From contig NC_134089.1 in assembly GCF_000715075.1 (NCBI RefSeq), positions 110,553,157 through 110,617,156 on the forward strand: a DNA stretch of 64,000 nt, written 5' to 3'. Within the stretch, counting starts at the first letter, position 1; each line of letters opens with the position of its first letter. A program made the position numbers and the translations under genes. The notes beneath the pieces were generated by a model. It was not told the origin of the DNA, did not search any database, and worked only from the letters and a program-made list of their open reading frames with translations. Source of the stretch: Nicotiana tabacum. Its lineage: Eukaryota > Streptophyta > Magnoliopsida > Solanales > Solanaceae. Below, piece after piece: positions 34,565 through 45,026 of the stretch.

Positions 34565-34860
34565 TGACTATTGTTTCTTTTCCTCTGTTCTCCAGGCGGG
34601 CTCCTGATTATTTGAAATTTGAATTGCTTCTTCCCTTCGTTCTCCAGGCGGGCTCCTAACTACTTGAAATTTGAATTGTATTCCCTTGTTCTCTAGGTGG
34701 GCTCCTGATTGCTGAGACTCGAAATGTATTCCCTTGTTCTCCAGGTGGGCTCCTGATTGCTGAAACTTGAATTGTATTCCCTTGTTCTCCAGGTGGGCTC
34801 CTGATTGCTGAAACTTGAATTGTATTCCCTTGTTCTCTAGGTGGGCTCCTGATTTCAACA
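34565..34860 (-). repeat. 48-bp tandem array, block 1, in Ogre 3' UTR
   Basis: Units of 48 bp around GGTGGGCTCCTGATTGCTGA; GCTCCTG recurs at 34701, 34749, 34797 and 34845, with more divergent copies to the left. 48 is a multiple of 3, hence long repetitive minus-strand frames (RSPPGEQGNTIQVSAI-type) with no domain. Confidence 0.92.
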
Positions 34861-34984
34861 AAATAAACAAAAGCAAAGAAAAATTTCTGCCCCAGTTTGG
34901 TAGATGGGTATATATATGAGTGTAACATTTATCATGTTACGAAACATTAGTAAGAACTTGAAAGCTGAAACTTGAATTGTACTC

Positions 34985-35260
34985 ACTTGCTCTCCAGGTG
35001 GGCGCCTGATTGCTGAAACTTGAATTGTTGTTCCTTGTTCTCTAGGTAGACGCCTGATTGCTGAATCTTCAACTGCTTTTCCTTGTTCTCCAGGTGGACG
35101 CCTGATTGCTGATACTTTAACTGTTGTTCCTTGTTCTCCAGGTGGACGCCTAATTACTGATACTTCAACTGTTGTTCCTTGTTCTCCAGGTGGATGCCTG
35201 ATTGCTGATACTTCGACTGTTCTTCCTTGTTCTCCAGGTGGACGCCTGAATTCAACAAAA
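34985..35260 (-). repeat. 48-bp tandem array, block 2, in Ogre 3' UTR
   Basis: A related but distinct variant (GGTGGACGCCTGATTGCTGA). A homologous spacer of about 120 bp containing TTCTGCCCCAGTTTGGTAG follows both block 1 (34861-34980) and block 2 (35262-35365), so block plus spacer is itself duplicated at about 410 bp. Confidence 0.9.
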
Positions 35261-35364
35261 ATATACAAAATAAAAGAAAATTTTCTGCCCCAGTTTGGTA
35301 GTTGGGCGCATCTGTGAGTGTTAAACTGAATCATATTACCAAATATTATTAAGAATTTGAAAGC

Positions 35365-35785
35365 TATGTCCAATTATCCAGGGGGTCATGACAACTCTTA
35401 ACTAAACGACAATTTTAAATCTAAGATATATCTTTTAAAGGTATGACTTCTGCTAAATCTTGTTATCTAAACCAGTTTTAAACTATGTTCCATTATCCAG
35501 GAGGGTCCTGACAACTCTTATGCGAACTTTGAAACCAACTTATATTCCTTTTGGTGCACATTTGTCCTATATTTACTACTTATGATTGTTTTAGGGTTTA
35601 ACCTAGGTCCCATTTTCCAGGAGGGTCCTGAAGTTTCGAATTGAGTCTTGTCTTAAAAAAAATGAAAAATTCAAACCAACTTATATTTTCACGAAGTAGA
35701 GCTTATGCTAGATCTTGTACTAATGAATGTTTTGAATTAAAACTAAGTCCCATTTTCCAGGAGGGTCCTGAGAATTTATACGATC
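35365..35785 (-). repeat. Degenerate roughly 120-bp repeats, Ogre 3' UTR
   Basis: TCCCATTTTCCAGGAGGGTC-like blocks recur near 35370, 35490, 35610 and 35750, each followed by diverged AT-rich sequence with AACTTATATT. Confidence 0.7.
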
Positions 35786-36479
35786 AAACTTGCATGGTAC
35801 TTGCTTTCCTTACAGGGTGCTTCCTGAAATAAATGCCATTTTTGCCCCTGTTTCAAATCAAAGAAAATTTTGTCAGTTTAAAACGTGGTGGTTAGTTGTG
35901 GCATTCTTGCTGGGGATGGTTTTCTCTTTGCCATGCTTTACTTCAACAAACTGCCTTGAACTGGTTGAAAGGCCTGTTTTGACCTCATGATTGATCCTTA
36001 ACTGCAGGATCCCCAACTGTTGTTTTCACTTCTGACCCTTCTGTCTGAACTCGTATATATCCCATGACATTACTTAACCATTCCACTGATTCCACTTTTC
36101 ACCATACTATCTCCAGCATGTCCTAGCCGTATTTTGCTTTGTGCAACTTTGAATCTGGTAGTACACTTTGACATTCCTTCTTATTTGTTGTAACAAGGCT
36201 AACCTTGGAAGAGCTTTAGAGGAGTAAAATTAATAGCAATGAAATGCGACGATTTTGAGAATTAAGTATAAAGAAGAAAATCCAAATTTAGATGACTGTT
36301 GGAGATAGGAAAAAAGAACTTATCTGAGTGGAGTCACTGGCACCAATGATCATGGTATGCATTTTGGATTAATCGGCCCAGTCTATTTAACCAATTTCCT
36401 TTCCAATTGTTTTACTTTGTTTTCCAAAATTTCCACAACCCAATTTTACTTTCCGCCAACTTACAGACCTTGTTCGACT

Positions 36480-36735
36480 TGCAGTGTCCTGAAGGGTTTT
36501 CATTGACAAACCTCTCTCATTCGTTTGTTCCTCAATTCCTTGTCGCCTTATGGTGCCAACGAAGGTTTTCACCGATAAGACTCTCTTATTTCTACTTTCT
36601 CTCAGCTTTCATCGCCTCATGGTGCCCATGAGGGTTTTCACCAATAAGACTCTCTCATTTTTACTTTCTCTCAGCTTTTCGTCACCTCATGGTGCCCATG
36701 AGGGTTTTCACCAATAAGATTTTCTCATTTTCATT
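36480..36735 (-). repeat. 70-bp tandem repeat, Ogre 3' UTR
   Basis: About 3.5 copies of a 70-bp unit containing CTCATGGTGCCCATGAGGG and TTTTCACCAATAAGACTCTC. CTCATGGTGCCCATGAG is an inverted repeat of 7-bp arms. Confidence 0.85.
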
Positions 36736-37013
36736 ACTTTTCCTGCTTGGACCAGAGTGTTATCCTGATATGAATCACCTCTATTTGCTCAACTTGGCAT
36801 CTCTTGAAGACTGATCGGAAGGTCTTTCTTTGGACCGTAATGTGGGCTTTTGGATGGGGTTAGAAAGAAAGGGTATCAAAGGCTCAAAACAATTTGACAT
36901 GGGTTTAAAATTACAACTCTTGGAATCACATTTCTTATTACAAGTACAACTTCTGCCCCAGTTTCTTGCTTGGGGATCTTTTGCTATTTTATTTTACTAT
37001 GACCGAGCCATGA

Positions 37014-37057
37014 GGCTGCCTATGTATCCTTAACAGGAATCAGGTCAAACGTAGTTC
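37014..37057 (-). promoter_or_regulatory. Conserved Ogre border motif, copy B (after pol)
   Basis: Element strand: GAACTACGTTTGACCTGATT, then CCTGTTAAGGATACATAGG, then CAGCC. It lies about 255 bp after the integrase stop. Confidence 0.7.
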
Positions 37058-37312
37058 ACACCTGAATTTCCTTGTTGTTATACTTTCTCTTTTCACTTCT
37101 TTTCTTTTATCTTTTCTCTTTTCTTTCTTTTCCTTTCCTTTTTTTTTGTTTGTTATTGATTCCAAAAGAGGGGTATGAAAGAAACAAATGCGGCTCAAAA
37201 TGGGGAACAAAGGGTAGAGTGTTGAGATAGCGGAACAAATTGCCTTCGTCATTTCAATCTTCGAAACAATGCCCGATACAAACAATCAACAATTATAACA
37301 AAGAAATCATAC

Positions 37313-38728
37313 CTAATATCTCTTGACTGCATCGGAATTGATGGCCATGCCTATGCATTTTCCTTCGATATTTGTTAAACATAGAGCACCATCAGACAAT
37401 ACTCTGGTTACAATAAATGGCCCTTGCCAATTCGGGGCAAACTTGCCTTTTGCTTCAACCTGATGTGGAAGGATACGTTTTAGCACTTGCTGGCCCACTT
37501 CAAACTTTCGGGGACGCACCCTTTTGTTGTATGCTCTTGCCATTCTCTTTTGATATAACTGGCCATGACATACTGCTGCCAATCTTTTTTTATCAATCAA
37601 GTTCAACTGCTCCAAACGGGTTTTGACCCACTCATCATCATCAATCTCAGCCTCGGCGACAATCCGTAGGGAAGGGATTTCAACTTTTGCAGGTATTACT
37701 ACTTCAGTGCCATATACCAACAAATAAGGAGTTGCACCTACCGAAGTACGGACAGTAGTGCGATATCCCAACAACGCAAATGGTAATTTTTCATGCAATT
37801 GCCTCGAACCTTCTACCATTTTCCGAAGTATCTTCTTTATGTTTTTGTTGGCTGCCTCGACTGCTCCATTCGCCTTGGGACGATATGGGGTAGAATTGCG
37901 ATGTGTAATCTTAAACTGTTGACATACCTCTTCCATCAAGTTACTGTTAAGATTAGCACCATTATCTGTGATGATCACCTTTGGGATTCCGAATCGACAG
38001 ATGATATTTGAGTGAACAAAATCGACCACTGCTTTCTTGGTCACCGATTTGAAAGTTTTGGCCTCAACCCACTTGGTGAAATAATCAATGGCTACCAAAA
38101 TGAACCTGTGCCCGTTGGATGTTGCTGGCTCAATTGGTCCAATGACATTCATGCCCCAAGTAATGAAGGGCCATGGTGCCGACATTGTGTGTAATTACGA
38201 TGGTGGAGAATGAACCAAATCTCCGTGTATCTGGTACTGATGACATTTGCACACAAAATTGATACAATCTCGCTCCATGGTGAGCCAATAATAACCTGCT
38301 CGGAGAATTTTCTTTGCCAACACATATCCACTCATATGTGGTCCGCAGACTCCCGAATGTACATCGGACATGACAGCCGTAGCTTGTCTAGCATCTATGC
38401 ATCTTAATAATCCAAGGTCTGGTGTTCTCTTATACAAAATTCCTCCACTTAAGAAGAATCCATTTTCCAACCGTCGAATTGTTCTCTTTTGATCCCCCGT
38501 GGCTTGCACTAGATATATCCCCATTCTGATATACTCCTTGATATCGTGGAACCATGGTTCGCCATCAAGTTCTTCTTCAATCATGTTATAGTAAGCATGA
38601 TGTTCTCGGACTTGAATATGCAGAGGATCGACATAAGCTTTGTCCGGATGGTGCAACATTGATGCCAGGGTAGCCAAAGCATCGGCGACCTCATTATGGA
38701 CCCTTGAAATATGCCTAAACTCCACTGA
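37313..38728 (-). pseudogene. Ogre integrase
   Basis: The N-terminal zinc region has HSGVCGPHMSG and KCHQYQ; the second Cys of the usual C-x2-C is Tyr. A TAA at 38195-38197 splits the frame. The core starts at 38185; the first catalytic block reads WGMNVIGPIEP, with Asn where the family has Asp. TDNGANLNS (second Asp) and NGAVEAANKNI (Glu) are intact. The C-terminus has NWQGPFIVTRVL, a GPF/Y-like module. It would insert the cDNA but is inactive here. Confidence 0.9.
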
Positions 38729-40084
38729 TCAAAGCCGTTGACAAAGATCATGCAAACATTGTCGGTACGGTATGAGCTTCAAATCTCGCGTTTCCCATTC
38801 TCCTTGAATTTGATGTACCAGAAGATACGAGTCTCCCAAGACCAAGACTTCCTGGATATCCATGTCTGCAGCTAGTCTTAGACCCAAAATACAGGCTTCA
38901 TACTCAGCCATATTGTTGGTGCAATAAAACCGAAGCTGAGCTGTAACAGGATAGTGATGCCCTGTTTCAGAAATAAGCACAGCTCCTATTCCGACTCCTT
39001 TCATGTTGGCAGCCCCATCAAAGAAAAGTTTCCAGCCTAGTTTTTCAATTTGCTCCAGTTCATCGATATGCATCACTTCTTCATCAGGAAAACAAGTTCT
39101 TAATGGCTCGTAATCTTCATCGACCGGGTTTTCGGCCAAATGATCAGCCAATGCTTGGGCTTTCATCGCAGTTCGAGTCACATAGATGATGTCAAACTCT
39201 GTGAGCAATATCTTCCACTTCGCAAGTCTCCCTGTCGGCATAGGCTTTTGAAAGATATACTTCAACGGATCCAAGCGCGAAATGAGGTAAGTAGTGTAGG
39301 ATGACAAATAATGTTTCAATTTCCGAGCCACCCAAGTTAGGGCGCAACATGTCCTTTCCAGATGAGTGTACTTAACCTCATAAGCCGTGAACTTCTTGCT
39401 AAGATAGTAGATAGCTTGTTCCTTTCTATCGGTAATGTCATGCTGCCCCAGTACACAGCCAAATGAATTTTCCAAGACTGTCAAGTAAAGAATCAAATGT
39501 CTTCCTGGTTCTGGCGGAACCAGCACGGGTGGGTTTGACAAGTATCCTTTTATCTTATAAAATGCTTCTTGACACTCATCAGTCCACTTGACCGTAGCAT
39601 CCTTCTTCAGCAATTTGAAAATAGGCTCACAAGTTGTCGTGAGCTGAGCAATAAACCTGCTGATGTAGTCCAACCTCCCTAACAGACTCATCACTTCAGT
39701 CTTGTTCCTCGGAGGTGGAAATTCTTGGATGGCTTTGATCTTTGATGGGTCCAACTCGATGCCTTGCCGGCTGACTATGAATCCCAACAGTTTTCTGGAT
39801 GGAATACCAAATGCGCACTTGGCAGGGTTAAGCTTGAGGTTGTACCTGCGAAGTCTCAGGAAGAATTTCCTCAAATCCCCAACGTGGTCGACTTGACGCT
39901 TTGACTTTATGATCACATCATCCACGTATACCTCAATATCCTTATGTATCATTTCATGAAACACCGTAGTCATTGCTCTTATGTAAGTTGCCCCGGCGTT
40001 CTTTAAACCAAATGGCATTACCCGGTAGCAATAAGTTCCCCATGGTGTGATGAATGCTGTCTTTTCTGCATCTTCTTCATCCAT
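38729..40084 (-). pseudogene. Ogre RT, RNase H and second (archaeal-type) RNase H
   Basis: RT palm: TYCYRVMPFGLKNAGATY, YVDDVIIKS (near 39915-39931), LGFIVSRQGIELD. RNase H: YYLSKKFTAYEVKYTHLERTC-like block (about residues 225-250). Second RNase H near residues 355-450: LFFDGAANMKGVGIGAVL, TNNMAEYEACILGL and LVLGDSYLLVHQ supply D, E and D. Two RNase H domains are a mark of the Tat lineage. The frame ends in TGA (38729-38731), where the polyprotein would continue with VEFRHISR. Confidence 0.93.
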
Positions 40085-40096
40085 TAAAATCTGATG

Positions 40097-40760
40097 TTAC
40101 CCGGCATAGCAATCCACAAAAGATCCTATCTCATGCTTGGCACAATTATCGATCAAAATGTGGATATTGGGTAGTGGGAAGTTGTCCTTCGGACTTGCTT
40201 TGTTGAGATTGCGATAATCGACGCATACTTTGATCTTACCGTCCTTCTTTGGTACAGGTACGACATTAGTCAACCAAAAAGGATATCGAGTGACCCGAAT
40301 AACCTTTGCATCCAACTGCTTGGTGATTTCTTCTTTAATCTTCACACTCATATCAGTTTTGAATGTCCTCAACTTTTGCTTGACGGGAGGAAACGCTGGA
40401 TCAGTGGGCAATTTATGGACCACTAAATCAGTGCTCAAACCCGGCATGTCGGCATACGACCATGCAAAAACATCTTTGTATTCGATGAGTGCTTTGATTA
40501 ACTCTTCCCGGATCTTTGGCTCGAGATGAACACTTATTTTAGTCTCTTTGACATTATCTGTGTCCCCCAAATTGACGGTTTCTGTTTTATTTAGGTTGGG
40601 TTTGGGTTTTTCTTTGAAGTGAATTAACTCCTTACTGATCTCTTCGAAGGCTTCATCTTCATCATATTCTGATTCGTAGTCACAATCTACTTCTTGAACT
40701 ATTATTTTGGAATCAGATTGATTTTTAAGACTGGGCTGAGGATTCCTCATGCATGTCATG
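40097..40760 (-). pseudogene. Ogre RT N-terminal region
   Basis: MTCMRNPQPSLKNQSDS starts an acidic linker; then DVFAWSYADMPGL, VHKLPTDP, FWLTNVVPVPKKDGK, CVDYRNLNKASPKDNFPLP and FVDCYAG, the fingers/palm start of RT. A TAA at 40097-40099 replaces what is normally a Tyr codon (DCYAG-x-HQI), so a single base change breaks RT. Confidence 0.92.
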
Positions 40761-40966
40761 TCATTAGAACCAGAGTAAAAAGAACTGTACAGAAAAGAAA
40801 AGAAAAACAAAAGAAAAACTATCAGGAATGATAAAGAAAGGGAAACCGCATTTCATTAAATGATGAAAGATAACAAGGTTTGCACACTTCAAACAGACTG
40901 AAAGATAAAAAATCTGGATTACAACCCTGGAATAACCCAGACAAACTGAAGGAAACTCAAAATAAA

Positions 40967-42073
40967 CTACCAAGACTCCTTCCGAGTGGGAAGAGGAGTA
41001 GCCTTCCAATTGTTAAGCTTTGTTTTTGGCCCGACAAATTGCACTTCCACGTTGCTAGAACCCTCTCCAATTTCCACCATGTTCACACCGTCAAACAACT
41101 TTTCAAATCTTTCAATTAACTCCTTGTCAAGATTAATCATAGAACTGGGAATTGTTGTTACTGGGCGACTTCTGGTACCGGACTTGACAAATGATTTGGA
41201 AAGACGTGGGATTGGCTTTGGAAGAACCCATGCCTTCTGTTTTAGCTTTCTGGCCTTTCTTATGTCTGCGGCAGTGGGCTTGAATCCCAAACCAAATGTT
41301 CCCAAGTTTTCAGGAAGAGACATCGGCTGTATGATGCCTTGCAAAGATGAGCCCAAACCTTTACCTAGTACAAAACCATTCTTCAACATCTCATAGTCTA
41401 CCATGACTGATGCGGCAGTTATCTTTGGATTTGGAATGTATTTTCCCTCCGAAACTTTCTCTACCAACATCGTGTCAGAAACTTGGTAGACCCATGGTCC
41501 TTGGTCATCTTCCACCTCAATGATTGGTACAATGGCATTGCTGTGAGCACATAAACTGTCTTCCCCATGCACAACTATTTCTTGTCTATCCCATTCAAAT
41601 TTGACTACCTGGTGTAGTGTTGATGGGACTGCTTTAGCAGCGTGGATCCATGGTCGACCCAACAGTAAATTATAGGAAACAGCTATATCCAGCACCTGAA
41701 ACTCCATTGTGAACTCAACTGGCCCTATTGTCAGCTCCAGCACTATGTCCCCAACTGAATCTTTACCTCCGTCGTCAAATCCCCGCACGCAAATACTGTT
41801 CTTATGGATCCTCTCATCTTCTATTTTCAACTTGCTTAGAGTGGAGAGAGGACAGATGTTTGCGCTTGACCCATTGTCAACCAATACCCGGGTCACCACA
41901 GAGTTCTCACATTTTAATGTGAGGTAAAGAGCTCTGTTGTGCTCAGTACCTTCTACAGGCAATTCATCATCAGAAAACGTGACTCTATTTGCTTTGAAGA
42001 TTTTGTTGGCTATTTTTTCCAAGTGATTCACGGAGATCTTATCGGGAACGTGCGCCTCATTCAAGATCTTCAT
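40967..42073 (-). pseudogene. Ogre aspartic protease with G-patch-like segment
   Basis: The protease block VTRVLVDNGSSANICPLS (near 41870-41900) has D-N-G in place of D-T/S-G. LLGRPWIHAA is the second conserved protease block. Downstream, GFVLGKGLGSSLQG and LGTFGLGFKPTAADIRKA form a glycine-spaced stretch like a G-patch, a putative RNA-binding motif. Both ends of the frame are open to adjacent frames. Confidence 0.85.
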
Positions 42074-42140
42074 TAAAGCTTGATGGTGCTCGCCGAATGG
42101 ATCAATAATGACAATAGGGAAATTTGAGCGGGCATCTTTC

Positions 42141-42560
42141 TTAATTGTTCCACGATAGAGTAGTCCTGTACTTCATCTTCCTCAAGAATTCTTCTGCTTC
42201 TTCTTTAGTTACGGCTTTCTTTACTAGCGCTGGATTATCTTTAGCTCTTCTTAACTCCTCGGGAGTAAAACACCTTCCCGAGCGAGTCAAACCCTGTACT
42301 TCACAGATTTCTTCTTTGACTTCCTTCCCTTTGTACATCACCGTTACCCGTTCGTAATTCCATGGAATAGCCTTGCTGTTGATTATTGGTAACTGGGTTA
42401 CTGGCTTGATAATAACCCGACCTGTGCGGGCTCCTTCCACGATTATGATGGGTTTGCTGGCCGCCCCCGGTACAATAACCTCCACCCCTTCCTGTTTCGT
42501 TGCAACTTTGCTTAAAGACCCCTTCTCAACTGCCACAGATGGCTCAACACTCTTATTGCT
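42141..42560 (-). pseudogene. Ogre gag-protease linker
   Basis: Starts after a stop near 42562 and reads VEKGSLSKVATKQEGVEV. It contains IPWNYERVTVMYKGKEV and LTRSGRCFTPEEL, a conserved Ogre/Tat linker. A frameshift near 42140 leads into the protease frame. Confidence 0.75.
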
Positions 42561-42639
42561 CTACTTGAGCACCAACTTCTCATATGCTGATTGTTCATTT
42601 GTCTTGACTCCACTAGACCGAATCATCATGATGGTCTAT

Positions 42640-44455
42640 GATGGCTTCTTGGGTTCTCCCTCCGCATGCACTGTTTCGATCATATTTGCCTCCTGATGGG
42701 CTGGCATTGGATTCCTGTTGATATTGGGTGCTTCAGGAGCTTGAACTTCAATTCTATTGGTATCAATAAGCTCCTGTATCGCACTTTTCAAATGCCAGGA
42801 TTTTTCTGTATCATGACCCGGAGTACCTGAACAATACTCACAGCTGACAGTAAAGTCAAGATTCCTTGGAGGAGGATTTAACAGTTTGGACTGTATCGGC
42901 CTTAGCATATCTAGCTGTTTTAGCCTGTGGAACAGACTAGTGTATGATTCTCCCAACGGAGTAAAGGTTTTCTTTTTCTGCAACCTTTCACTCTTGAGTG
43001 CTTGACTAGGCCTGAAACTTGGTTTGGGAGTGTTTTGGTAGGCTCGTGGATGTGGATAAGTATTTGGTAGGACAGGAGCACGCCATTGAGTGTGGGCAGG
43101 AGGTTGGTTGTATTCTTGTGCATGGTAGACAGAAAAATGAGGTTCTGGTGGGGGATAGTAGTGTTGGGGTGGATTGTGGTGATAAGTTGGTTGGTGGGGT
43201 CGAGGTTGATTGTAGTGGTAAGGTGAACCTCGGGATCCGGACCAAGTTCCTGAATCAACCATTGCTGCTTCCTCTCTCTTCTTCTTCCCAATCCCTCCTA
43301 TGCCGCCCTGAATAGCCTGAGTAGTCACTTTGATAGCCGAATAGCTCATGATTTTATTCGACTTGAGGCCTTCTTCTACCATGCCCCCCATCTTTACTAC
43401 TTCGTTGAATGACTTTCCCACAGCTGAGACCAAATGGCCATAGTATGTAGGTTCCAAAGCTTGTAGGAAGTAATCTACCATCTCACTTTCCTTCATTGGG
43501 GGATCTACTCTTGCTGCTTGCTCCCTCCATCGGAAACCATATTCACTGAAGCTTTCACTGTGATTCTTCTCAAGTTTAGTCAAGGACAGTCGATCTAGAA
43601 TGATCTCAAGATTGTATTGGAAGTGACAAGCAAATGCTTACGCCAGATCATCCCATGTGTACCATCTCCTATGGTCTTGGCGGGTATATTATTCCAATGT
43701 TGATCCACTCAAACTCTGACTGAAGTAAGCCATTAACAATTCATCTTTTCCTCCAGCTCCCATCATCTTGCTGCAAAAACCCCTCAAGTGGGCTACTGGA
43801 TCGTCGTGCCCGTTGTGTAGATCGAACTTAGGCATGTTGGAACCTGCCGGTAATTGCACATTCGGGAACAGACATAGGTCCTTGTAGGCCACGCTGACTT
43901 GCCCTCCCAACCCCCGCATGTCTCTGAATGATTTTTCTAAGCTTTTAACTTTCCTGAACATCTCCTCTTGTTCGGTATTTTTGACTGGTTTATCAGCTTC
44001 TATCGGGAGGTCAAAGTGAGGAGTATAGGAAAGGGTTTCTGGAGCTTTGAAAGTGGGCTCCGAGAGGTAGTATTGGTTGTCCTGGGCCTGGAACATAGGC
44101 TCGCTAGGATATTTGTGGAGTGTAGCTGGTGGAGATGCTACGAAGACAGGAGTTACTGGTGGAGGGGGTATGGAATCGGTTTAGGAGGTGGAGATTGTGG
44201 TGTATGAGAAGTGGTGCCCCAGTAGTATTGGTAAATGGGAAATCTTGGGGATAGATCGGTGGTGGGATGATCCTGAGTTTGAGTCGGTGGTAGAGTGAAG
44301 GTAGGGTTAGCTAAGTAAGCGGATGGTGGTTGTCCTTTAACCCAAGCCTGATACATTTCGGCCATCTGTTGCTTAAGTTTGAGCATCTCCTCTTTCATTT
44401 TACTGACGTCCAACTCCTCTACCTCAACAATTGTGTCGACATCCGGGATAGACAT
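42640..44455 (-). pseudogene. Ogre gag
   Basis: The start at ATG 44455 (MSIPDVDTIVEVEELDV) is followed by a coiled-coil-like stretch and a proline-rich stretch. A frameshift near 44150 and stops near 43688 and 43620 break it. Capsid-like blocks: LFPNVQLPAGSNMPKFDL, DDPVAHLRGFCSKM, MAYFSQSLSGSTLE, ESFSEYGFRWREQAARV, MVDYFLQALEPTYYGHL. A Tyr/Pro/His/Gln-rich region (43010-43250) precedes a knuckle CEYCSGTPGHDTEKS, with Ser in place of the last Cys. Confidence 0.88.
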
Positions 44456-44763
44456 GATTTCTGGTATTGGTCCTTTTGATCTAGTTTGGTAATGATAATG
44501 TGCCAGTATACTCTAGATAAACTAACTGCTTGAATTCTCTGAAAAACAACAAACTTGTTAGTTTTTAGAGTTTAACACATATGCAATTACACGTTGGGAT
44601 GCAATGCACCTAGGCAATTAACCATTTTCTATCATGTATTTGCTTCGGATTGCTTGTGTCATCCCAGCTTTTCCTGACCTTTCCCTTTTATTGTCACTCA
44701 CGCCTATCTTTTATTTCCCTCCCCTTTTATTCTTTTCTTTTGGTTGTGGTCGAATCTTATGAA

Positions 44764-44811
44764 GATTGCCTACGTATCATGACCCTGCATGAATCAGACT
44801 GAGCGTAGTTC
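44764..44811 (-). promoter_or_regulatory. Conserved Ogre border motif, copy C (ORF1-gag gap)
   Basis: Element strand: GAACTACGCTCAGTCTGATTC, then ATGCAGGGTCATG, then ATACGTAGGCAATC. It lies about 310 bp before the gag start and 215 bp after the ORF1 end. Confidence 0.7.
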
Positions 44812-45026
44812 TGGTGGAAACAATTATTAATACTCTTATTTATTTTAACAAACGAAACAATACAAAGACAGAAATGACATTACATTTGGACAACACTTTT
44901 AAGAAAAATGGTTTAAAAGACTCAACATGGACTTAAACTAAAACATGACTATTATATGAAAAGTTCCAACAACTATGACTACGCTTCACTCCACAATCTT
45001 TTGCTTTTAATCACTGGAACATCTGC

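Noticed and set aside
34568..35373. Repetitive minus-strand proteins of 90-172 residues
   Set aside because: The 48-bp repeat is a multiple of three, which keeps frames open; no domain and no support as a gene.
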